DNA from: Liolophura sinensis
Taxonomy: Eukaryota; Mollusca; Polyplacophora; Chitonida; Chitonidae
Reading direction: 5' to 3'
DNA: 64,000 bases
Assembly: GCF_032854445.1 (NCBI RefSeq)
Contig: NC_088306.1
Span: 22,973,764-23,037,763 of the forward strand
Both the position numbers and the translations under genes were made by a program. This document shows, one piece after another, positions 22,836-34,800 of this stretch. The notes beneath the pieces are model-generated. The model ran no database searches and was not told the origin of the DNA. It was given only the letters and a program-made list of their open reading frames with translations. Positions within the stretch are counted from its first letter, which is position 1. Every line of letters begins with the position of its first letter.

Positions 22836-25800
22836 GTGAGTTCAGTGTTCAGCAGTGATGTTGATAGGTTTTCAATGTGGTGAGTCCCCGGTACCCACAG
22901 GTCATTTTAGTAGATCCCAGGGAAAAAGAGTGGGTCCCAATAAATTTTGTGTTTTTGAAATTGTAACTTATCAACATTTTGTAGTATATTACATATTACA
23001 GGTTTGTCAGAAGGTTCAAAGAAAATTTGAACGTCTGATTTCATCCATAAAAATTTGAATAAGATAGTGTATACATGCAATAGTTTTAATTACTATTAGC
23101 TTAAAATTTCATTCAAAATGTTTTATCCTAAATTCCAACTTTTGGAATTGTTTTAAGTCTTAATTTTAGCATGAAAAATAATAAAAATCAAGCAGTATAT
23201 TTGTGTTTGAAAAAGAGACCATCAGAATATTTGTTATTATACATATATGTCAACTTAAAAATGAAAGTAAATCCAAGGGGAACATATGGTGCGTTCCTTT
23301 GATGCGTCAGTCATGATTTTACTGCGTCTTTTCTGATTTTAATGCATCTGAGATGCAGGGTGCGTACCTATCTACATTATTGGTTCAAGTGATGTGTACA
23401 GGTAAAGCAGTAGCCCGTTTTAAGCAGGATGGTCATAAGAAGGAGAGATTTAAATAGGGTGTACATGGTGAAATATGAGCATCATGACAGGGATGCCGAT
23501 CATGAGTCAGAGGTGGAACTAGAAACAGAATTATTGTTTCATCTGGACCCTCCATTTAGCTACATGTATTGTGAATCTGAAGAGATGATCTTCGTTTTTG
23601 GGAGAGCACCCACATCTACCCTAGCTACGGAGAGACATGATTGACAAAGGCAGTGTTTGGATTCTGACCCTGTCATGGTGGATACCTTGGTTATATTTAT
23701 GTTAATTGCAATATTAGGTCTTTATTGTTCCCATATAATGAGATGATATGAATTCTGAATTACTTTAAGATGAGTGTAAACTTGTTTTCATGGAGTACAG
23801 CTTTGACACTCAGTGGTTTATGAAGGTGGCAATTCAAAGCTGTACTTGTGAATGTAAACAAATCAGGGCTGTTTGTGAATGCAACGATTCAGAGCTGTTT
23901 GTGAATGTAACAAATCAGAGCTGTTTGTGAATGTAATGATTCAGGGCTGGTTGTGAATGTAACAATTCAGAGCTGGTTGTGAATGCAACAATTCAGAGCT
24001 GTTTGTGAATGTAACAAATCAGAGCTGTTTGTGAATGTAATGATTCAGGGCTGGTTGTGAATGTAATGATTCAGGGCTGGTTGTGAATGTAACAATTCAG
24101 AGCTGGTTGTGAATGCAATGATTCAGAGCTGTTTGTGAATGTAACAATTCACGCTGGTTGTGAATGTAACAATTCAGAGCTGTTTGTGAATGTAAACAAA
24201 TCAGAGCTGTTAGTGAATGTAACAATTCAGAGCTGGTTGTGAATGCAACGATTCAGAGCTGGTTGTGAATGCAACAATTCAGAGCCATTGTAGCGATTCA
24301 GAATTGTTTGTGAATGTAATGATTCAGAGCTGTTTGAATGTAGTGATTCAGAGTTTTTTTGTGAATGTAATAATTCAGAGCTCTTTGTGAATGTAGCGAT
24401 TCAGAGCTCTTTGTGAATGTAGCGATTCAGAGCTCTTTGTGAATGTAGCGATTCAGAGCTCTTTGTGAAGGTAGTGATTCAGAGCTGTTTTAAATGTAAT
24501 TATTCAGAGCTATTTGCAGAGATTCAGAGTTGTGAATGTAACGATTAAGAGCTGTTTGAATGTAGTGATTCAGAGCTGTTTGTGAATACAGTCAAACCTG
24601 TTCTATGCGGCCAGTGAAGGGACACGTAAAAATTGTCCGCATATGACAGTTGGCCACATAAGACAGGTTGTAAAGACCAAGACAAATAACAACTGAATTA
24701 AGTTTCAGGAAATCCACACATATAGGCCTACATAATTATCATCCAATATATGTATCACATAATAATCTTATACATAATTGTTAAAGCACTAATCTGGTCA
24801 GCTACATAAATTTCATACAAATATAACAATTGTAGTAAAATAATAACTCAATAGTTTCAAGTTTTGTGGGGTAGACCTATGGATTTCACGCATTTAACAG
24901 CTGATTTTCAGGTGAGGGCACGCATGGCAGGAGAACTTTCTTCCCGTCATTGTCAAGCCCTAAAAAGCCATGTGCTAGTTTGGTCTATGTAGGTATAAAA
25001 GACTATTCTAGCAAAGTTTTGTACTGTAAATGGCAGACTGCTGAGATGTTCAATCACATTTGCCATTACTGGTGAAACAACAACAACAACAACATGTACA
25101 AGTGAAGGAAGATCAATTTCTCCATGTGTTCGGTACAGGCAATATTTTGGCCACGCGAAATGAGAACACAGCACCATTTGCCGGCAAAGATAATGGCCAA
25201 GCAAGCCCGATAATTTGTCAAAGAAACCATTCATGGGAGGAACCACAGGAGGTCAGATTATATCCGATTATATCCGAGTCTGCCCGCTGTTTATGGCATT
25301 CATAAACCTCAGGACCTCAGCATCGAGCAAACCCACTGGCACAGTGCAGGGGTGTCTGGACAGTAACCAGCTAGGCCTGATTAAAGAACAATAGAGTTCA
25401 CTGCTATTGACCAATAATTTTCGCACATCACTTCTCGTCACAAAGTGGCAGGTTGTAACTTTCAATCACTACAAAAAATATTGAACTTGCGTCGTCGCCA
25501 TTTTGAAATTTTTGAATGTCCGATGCGGCAATCATCATTACCGTTGAAAGTCTTGGCCGCTCAGGACAGGCTGATATAGAATTTGGTGGCAAAATATATT
25601 GGCCGCTGGACGCGTTGGACAGGTGCCCGCATATTACAGGTCGTTTAACATGGAAAATTGTTTGGTCGCGGCAGAGAGTGGCCGCTTACGGCAGATGAAC
25701 GCTGAATACAGGTGGCCGTAGGTACAGGTTTGACTGTATAACGATTCAGAGCTGTTTGTGAATGTAGCAATTCAGAGTTGCCTGTGAATGTAGCAATTCA

Positions 25801-28800
25801 GAGCTGTTTGTGAATGTAGCAATTCAGAGCTGTTTGTGAATGTAGCAATTCAGAGCTGTTTGTGAATGTAGCAATTCAGAGCTGTCTGTGAATGTAGCAA
25901 TTCAGAACTGTTTGTGAATGTAGAAATTCAGAGCTGTCTGTGAATGTAGCAATTCAGAGCTGTATGTGAATGTAGCAATTCAAAGCTGTTTGTGAATTCA
26001 GCGATTCAGAGCTGTTTGTGATTGTAGCAATTCATAGCTGTCTGTGAATGTAGCAAATCAGAGGTGTCTGTGAATGTAGCAATTCAAAGCTGTTTGTGAA
26101 TTTAACAAATCAGAGCTGTTCATGAATGTAGCGATTCAGAACGTTTGTGAATGTAATGATTCAGAGCTGTTTAACAATGTGGAAGCTGTTAACTGGGGGA
26201 ACATGACTAACCGATGTCAAAGCTAAGTTTGTGTCCATGCATGTATACAGGCATTTACTCAGGCCTGTTGAGATAAAGTCTTTTAAGATGATCTCTGAAT
26301 CTGGCTTGTGAACCATTGACCTATAACTTTCAAGTACTGTAATTCTTCAACCTTCTTGCATGTTTGCAAAGTGTTTATTCAGGCATGTTCTGAAGCCATT
26401 ATCCTGTGTGGACCAATAAAATTTTTGTGAAGCCCTGAAAATGGCCAGTCCAACCATTGTAGTTTTGTCTTCAAAATCTAATTATAAATGTACATAAATC
26501 GCCCTGAAAGGTGCTCTTTCATATTCGAAAAGGTTGAGGAATTAGGGTGTACATACATATATGTATCGTGTAAGAAACGGTACAATAATTACCATACATA
26601 AACCTGCATTGCTGTACCAATAGACAGTTTTGTTTGGTATAGAAACATGTATTTTGTATCATTCTGAGAGAACTACGGGGCTTATAGAAATAATTTGCAC
26701 AGTTTTATGAAGTTTTTTTTGCATCTAAAGTGACACAAGTGAATCTTTTTTGGGTCATTTTCAAAATGATTGTATACGGAAATGCCAGCGAAAAAAAAAG
26801 CTTGAAGGAAAGATTGAAGAATGGTTTACTTCATCATTCACGCACATGCATTGCTGTACCACTGGACAGTTTGGGAACAGACTTAATGGTCCATTTAGGA
26901 TGTGAATGGAATAATACACGCTTACCTAACAAAGAATTTTGCATTTTATCTCTTTGCCATGTTTATACATGTGTGTTATACAGTTTATACACGTTATTTA
27001 CCTGTATTGAATTTATTTTTCAGTGCTCCTTAAAAAGTAAATTTCACAGGTGCATTCATACAAATAAAATAAACTTGATTATGGTGTAAAACACCTGTCA
27101 GGTAAGTAAATAAATGTAAAGTATGTGAAATATTCCTGAGTACGGCTTAAAACACCATTGAAATAAATAAATATGTGTATATAATAATTTATTTATTTAT
27201 TTATTTGATTGGTGTTTTATGCCGTACTCAAGAATATTTCACTTATACGACGACGGCCAGCATTATGGTGGGAGAAAACTAAGCAGAACCCGGGGGAACC
27301 CACAGCCATCCGCAGGTTGCTGGCAGACCTTCTGCATGTAATATTCCCTGTACATGTCTGCAGTTACAATGCAGTGTAAAGCATGATTTCATCTACATCT
27401 ACGTGTGAAGAATGTTCATATAATTATTGAGTAACTGTCAATCTTCAAACTTTTCAATCACTACGGTCCTTTTTTCAGTGGAGTTCAGGCATATAATTGT
27501 TATGAAAAACATGCTATAAATGATAAGGTTATGTCACTAAAGGTACAGTCTCCATAAAACTGTGCAGATTATTTCTCTAAACTGCATAGTTTTCTGAGAA
27601 TACTTCAAAAGTTTGGTTGTTGACGCGAATGGAAAGGGTTGAGGAATTTTCACAAAACTGTCCTTACCTGAAGAACCCTATTTCTTCTAAATTTTGAAAC
27701 GCCTGGTTTGCTCATTTTAGCCACTATATATATTTGTAATTCTATCAGGAATATTGATTTTCTTTTTTCTCAGACGGTTAGACCATCTAATGAACAACAT
27801 ACTCATATTTTTACTTTTCGAAATGGTAAAGAAATATTCAGCAAAAAACGCGTTTATATGACACTAGGTACCACAGTGAATTTACAGCACTTCAACCTTT
27901 GTTACAGATTTTCCGTATGCCACACCTAGGAATTGATTCTCCTCTGTTGTTACAGATCTTCCTATTGGCTACACCAGATAATTGTCTTTCCTCCCTAGTT
28001 ACAGATTTTCCTCCTAACTACACCTGATAACTGTCTCTCTTCCCTTGTTACAGATCTTCCTCCTTTCCACACCTAGAAATTGACTGTCCTCTATTGTTAC
28101 AGATCTTCCTCTTTGCTACACCTGATAATTGTCTTTTCTCCCTGGTTACTTTTTATTTTCCTCCTAACTACACCTGATAACTGTCTCTCTTCCCTTGTTA
28201 CAGATCTTCCTCCTTTCCACACCTAGTAATTGATTCCCCTCTGTTGTTACAGATCTTCCTTCTGGCTACACTTGATAATTGTCTTTCCTCCAAAGTTACA
28301 TATTTTCCTCCTAACTACACCTGATAACTGTCTCTCTTGCCTTGTTACAGATCTTCCTCCTTTCCACACCTAGTAATTGACTGTCCTCTATTGTTACAGA
28401 TCTTCCTCTTTGCTACACCTGATAATTGTCTTTCCTCCCTAGTTACAGATTTTCCTCCTAACTACACCTGATAACTCTCTCTCTTCCCTTGTTACAGATC
28501 TTCCTCCTTTCCACACCTAGTAATTGATTCTCCTCTGTTGTTACAGATCTTCCTCCTGGCTGCTCCTCCCTGCAGGGTGACAACCGTGGTGTTTCGGTTA
28601 CACATGCACATGCTTGCCGGAGCCTCTATTGCCTTATTGTTTCCTGTCATCAACACAAGACTGGTAAGCCAGCACTTACGTGTGTCCGTAATGTCAGGGG
28701 TTGAAATACCATTGTTTTTTTACATGTCCACCTGTAGGCGTGTGTCTCATTCGTCGTGTTTAAATATCATGCTCCTAAATATCATGGGCCCAAAATATTT

Positions 28801-31800
28801 TAGATATTTCTGTGAATAGTGTGCTGATATGCACTTTTGACAGTTAACTTTTGTTTTGACCTTTAAAACTTACCTGTTCACGCCAGGTGGACACTCAGTT
28901 ATTTGGACCCCTGTAATAATGTTAAGTCCTGTTAGATTCATGTTGTATTAATCAAGAAAAATGATATATATTTATTACTGTTTGCATGAAACTGTGTTGA
29001 AATCTAGTAAATCATTGTTTTGTAGAAAGGTGGGGTGGGTGAAGGACGATGTGACTGAGAACATGTGACCGATATGCTTGTCTAGTAATCATTAGAAACC
29101 ACAAGGTATATGTTCAATCCCAGCCTTCCTCAGCTGACTGCAGACACGTATTCTGTGGTTCGTGTACAGGTGTAGGTTATTTCGAAGAGAAATTATGGTG
29201 TATGTATTGTACGCATATACCACAGTCATCTCTGACAAACTGCCGTATTCTGTTCAGCAGGATTTTGTTGCATGTACATGTGAGAATCAGTGATACCAAT
29301 GGTCAAGAGCCTCTCACCAATCAGTGATCAGTGTGAAACAAAGTCCGGATGTGGCTGGCTTCCTCTCTGGCTCTGCATTGGAAGGCTTGCCAGAAACCTG
29401 TTGATGGTCATGGGTTTCCCTCCGGGTTCTGCCTGGTTTCCTCCAACCATAATACTATCCACCATCATCTAGGTGAAATATTGTTGTAAAACACCAATCA
29501 AATAAATAAACAGAATGAATAGGTAATATTGTGGGAGTTAGAAATTTTTTGTTGTGAACGATCAAAATAACCCTACTGTGACTTGTCAGAAGTGTTAAAC
29601 AACCCTTTGTGGACATTAATTTACGCATCACCTGTTACACTGTTTCCCAAAATGACAAATGACACTTTCCTCTGTGACCTTCTTACATATAAGTTCACAA
29701 ATGTTAATATCAGTTTTCTCCATTGTTCATCTAGTCTAAATAAATTTTTGTGGAGCTGATTTCAGGCGCCCGTGTTGTATTAAATTTGTAGTTGCCAAAG
29801 GTTTTTGACAGGTCACATGGTACAGTAGCACTTTGGTACCTTTAACAACACAAGTTCAAACCTAACCCTCCCCCACCTTCCCTATTACCTTCATATTCAT
29901 GTTTTCTGGGTGCATACTGTGCTCCTGGTGATTGTCAAATGTCAAGGTGTAAAGTTTACAAGGTAAAGCTATACGTGTCAACATGCAAAGTACTGTTCAA
30001 GTGATATTGATTTGCCGTAACTTGTCAGGAAAATGGTGTCAGCTACTAACAGCTAGCTGCTTCAACTACCGCAGTTCTCCTAGTTCAGTATAAAAAAATG
30101 CGCTTTCAGAAGCACATGATGGCCTTCAAATGAAGCTTAAGTTTTCCTGATAAGAAATTAATCAAACTTCACAGACAATTCATAAATGGCCTTATAAGGT
30201 GAATGAACCGGTTATAATCAAGTCAAATGTGTCACCTGAACAATACTAAAGTGGGTCACCTGAACAATACTAAAATGTGTCACCTGAACAATACTAAAAT
30301 ATGTCACCTGAACAATACTAAGATGTGTCACCTGAACAATACTAAGATGTGTCATCTGAACAATACTACAATGGGTCACCTGAACAATACTACAATGGGT
30401 CACCTGAACAATACTAAAATGTGTCACCTGAACAATACTAAAATGGGTCACCTGAACAATACTAAAATGTGTCACCTGAACAATACTAAGATGTGTCACC
30501 TGAACAATACTACAATGGGTCACCAGAACAATACTACAATGGGTCACCTGAACAATACTAAAATGTGTCACCAGAACAATACTAAAATGTGTCACCTGAA
30601 CAATACTAAACTTCACGTAAAATACATTGCGTGTCATGTATTTAAATGCTAGTGTTGAGCAGTATCACTTGACCGCTCTCCTCAGATTATTCCAGTTACA
30701 AACGTATTTAAAAATGAATGTACACCTATTTAAGTCAGAGAAATTTATTGCAGAATGTTATGATTGTGACATGTACACATAGAAATGTACAGTACATTTT
30801 GACTTTTTGTATGTAATTTTGATCAACAAAACAACATACATTGTATAAGGTATTTAAATGACAATTACATGCATATACTGTACATGTCATCCAGCATGCA
30901 ATGGAAAGAGGTTAAGTGCACAATATCCTATTGTTTTCAAAAGTTGCCAAGTACACTTAATTCTATTACATAAAAGATGCAATTAGATGTACATGTATCT
31001 GTTGGTTGGTACATACCGTAAATCACCTAAAAATTTTTACCACCAAAAAACATTTCTGGAGGCAAATAAATGTCATGAGATATTACTTTTGGTACTACAA
31101 TTGACATTTTCCTAGCTGGATATCATCCTACCGTCCAAACACCTCTCGAAACACCTTTCTAAAATTGAACGCCTGGGATTTGGATATATGAGCAACTTAG
31201 TGATGGACGAATTTTTATGACATTTAGGGTAGTTTTCGTTCCATAGTTGAGACTGAGGAGACAAATGGCTATTGTAGTTTGATAAAGATAAATGTACATC
31301 AGTTACTGTAAATCTCAACCTTTTCAACCACTCCAAGCACTTTTTATCAGTGGAGGGTTTGTGTACAAATATTACGAAAATGACGATAAAAATGATTTGT
31401 TTTTGTCATTTTAGACGCAAGCTTCGTAAAATTGTGCAAATTATTTAAAAAACAACGGCTCCACTCACTGCATATACGCTGTGATAACTGCAGCAGCCTC
31501 ATACCAAGACCAATAGACACTTTCTTTTTTTACTGCATTTATCACAGTGTATACACAGTGAATGAAGCCATTATTTCTAACACATCACCCGTTCACATAT
31601 GTTTTACACTAATTTTCAGATTTTACTCCCTTTCACTTTTCAAACTGATACCTGTTCACCCCCTTTTGATTATTTCACCCTTTATTTTGATTACCCTTCT
31701 CTTGCGTAGATCACATCTTGGAAGCGTCCATTTTAAAAAAAACTACACGGTCCACGCATCGAAAACCAATGAGAATATCGTACAACGTTGGTTGTTGGAT

Positions 31801-34800
31801 GAGTTTCAGGCATTCGTAAAGTAAGTTTTCACGCAAAGATTTCAGCCGGAAGTGTTCAGATGTGGAAATAAAACTAAGACGAGATCGATAGATTGTAAAC
31901 ATGAACGGGATAGCACTGCGTAAGAAGCTTCGGCAAACAGCAGAAGTGAATGCACTGGCTAAACTGTCTACGGACTCTCGGCTAGCTCAATTGCTTTGTG
32001 CAGTCACTGACAACATGAAGTCCGGGATGAAGGCCTGCAAGCTTGGACATTACCGACACTTGTAGATGCAGGTAACAGCAGGGCTGGGTCACACCTAAGA
32101 CTTTAAAAGAGGAAATTGTAGTTTCCTTGTTTGGCGTTCAACATTCAGGGGATAGTGCAATGGCTGGTTGACCCGATATTTAATGACAGGGCTGTTATTA
32201 AAAATATGTTCATACAGGGGTAAACACCGACCCTTCAAAAAAAAAAATAAAAAATAAAAATTATAGTAATCAAAAAAATAAGACAGGCCGTACTCAAGTA
32301 TGTTATTGGGTATTTGATGAATTTTTAAGTAAAAATTTCTCCGGTTAATTTCATTAAAATTCCTGTTTTTCTCCTACAGATCCTCTCATTTTTTTCTGAT
32401 ACTGCAATAGGCTGGGTTATTCTCAATAAATAAAGATTATCCCCATCAAGGTATTTTTTTTAAGGATGGCCGAGGTCTGTTAAAATGAACCACCCATTTA
32501 CTTCACCCCTACCATTTACTTCACCCCTACCATTTTTAGTTCTAGTATATATGGCCCAAATAAAAAATTCTTGAGAACACCATAACCACAAATAAACACT
32601 GGTACATTTAAACAAATCAATAAAAACAAAGCCTGTTCTATATGTGTATGCATGTATCAAGGCAGGTTGTTCACCTTTCACCTACATACTGCTAATGTAC
32701 AGTGTACACAAGTACATGTATATGGAGACTTTGGCCAGAGATCTATTTATATCAGAGAACTCAGAATGATGACTTCTGACCTGCTTTTACATGTATACTG
32801 TTCAACCCGCCAGGTCTCCCAAACCAATATTTTGAAATATTCTGAGAGAGCTCTAGGGTGTAGAGAACTTATTTGCATAGTTTTATGAAGCTTGCTTTTT
32901 TGGTGACCCAAACATGTCATTTTAGCAATAAATAATTGTACGCTTAAATCCCACAGAAAAAAAAAAGTGGTATAGTGGTTGAAAAGGCTGAGGATTTACA
33001 GTAAGTGCAAAGGTAGAGAGCAATGGTACAGTGGTTTCTATTCTGAGAGCTGATGCACATACATGCCTGTCAGAAATAAAATCAATACTTATGCTAGTCT
33101 CAGGTTACAGATCTAAATTATTGAACAGGTGAAAGATGCTGTGGTTATGCAGTACACAAGTACACATTTTTATATATAATGCAAACTGTTTTGCATTCTA
33201 TATACATCCATTACCTGGGGTCGTCAGACTTGTATATGGAACTCTAAACTTGTGAACCACAATCTGAACGGATACGTGAAAAGGTTCTATTAAATGAAGA
33301 TTAAGGTTTTAAGGAAAATGAAGAAGAACATATATATATTTTCTGTCAGTGGTCAGAAATATTTGGAAATGACGTCATCAGTGAACGTACTGGGAATGCA
33401 AATCCATCTTTCATTGTGCTCCCAATTCAGGCTCTTCTCCCTGACAAATTTATTTCGCAAGATGTTTCCGCGTTGGTGTTACCATGTAAGGCTACTGAAT
33501 TTCTGGAATGATTGCCTTAGGAAAACTGCAGAATAAAGTGACTTTTACACCTCAAGAAGAAAGCTGAGAGGCTTTTTTATACATTTGTATGCTGGCCCTG
33601 TCATATACTCTATATTAAGGAAGGAAGTCCAGATTTTCATGTATCATTTAACCAATTGACCAGGTGATAGAAATGCATGTACATGTATAAGAAGCAAATG
33701 AGTGGGGTGAGGGTCTGGCCTGGGGCCAGGTGGGTGGGTGTCATGGCAGCTGAAGAATAGCTTTTACCAGTGGTGTTATTTTTGTGAATTTTGTACACAT
33801 TTTTTTGACACATGAATGTATGTGTACATGTCTGCCAGCAACTTGTGAATGGTCGTGGTTTTCCCCCAGGCTCTTCCAACCATACTGACCTAAAAAATTC
33901 GACCACCAAAGAGCATTTTTGGAGGCAAATGAATGTCATGAGATATTACTTCTGGTTTTCTACTTCTACTCCTACCTTTGAAGCACCTCTCAAAGCAGCC
34001 AATTAAAATCAGCAGGACTCCCAGAATCTGGAAAAATGAGCAACTTAGTCATGGACGAAATATTAGATCATTTTGGGTATTACGTGAAATATTTTTCATG
34101 TATGGTCTAAAATACATCTTCCAATTAAATGAATCATTAACATTAGATGCACAAGTTTTCACCTGTAGAGAGATCCGCACAAACTTGTTGTGGAACCACT
34201 TAGGCAGCGTCATGAGCACTGTTGACTGTTCATTTCCACGAAGCCTCCAAAACCAGTGGATCCATGCGGGGAAATCGCATTTTGGAATTGGGACATTTCA
34301 AACACCTGGCAGCAGGAGCTTGACATCATTTACATGTAATTCACATCAGTGTTCCTTCTACCTTGAAGACAGAGACCCCTTTGGTGGCCTAATAGTTAGA
34401 GCGTCCTCCTCGAAATTAAGAGATCTGGGATCAAAACCTGGTTTGGTCATACCACTGAAGGCTTAAAAAAATAAAATCATGTAAAACCCAAAGCATGCAT
34501 GTAGATAAATTAGACTTGTGATGTTATCGTAGAAACTGACACACTGTAACATTGTAAACGTTGTGGTACAGTCCATTTTTGATGTGACAATGGCTTGAGG
34601 TTTTGGAGCCATTTGTTAAAAGTGTATTAAAACTTAAGCCAGGGTTAAATCTTAATAACAGTTTTATTCAAAGGAAATGACACTTTAGTCTGCCCTAATC
34701 CTCATTCGAACAAGCAGCCCCAGCTTCACAGTAGAGCCACCTCACGGGGTTAAAAAACATGTCACGCCCCTGTTAGAATACTGCATGGACGATAGCTCGT

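Noticed and set aside
30218-30652. Open frames of about 140 codons on both strands with HLNNTKMC and SIVQVTHF periods
   Set aside because: They exist because a 24-bp tandem unit has no stop in these frames. There is no family match, and an open frame on both strands is a repeat artefact.
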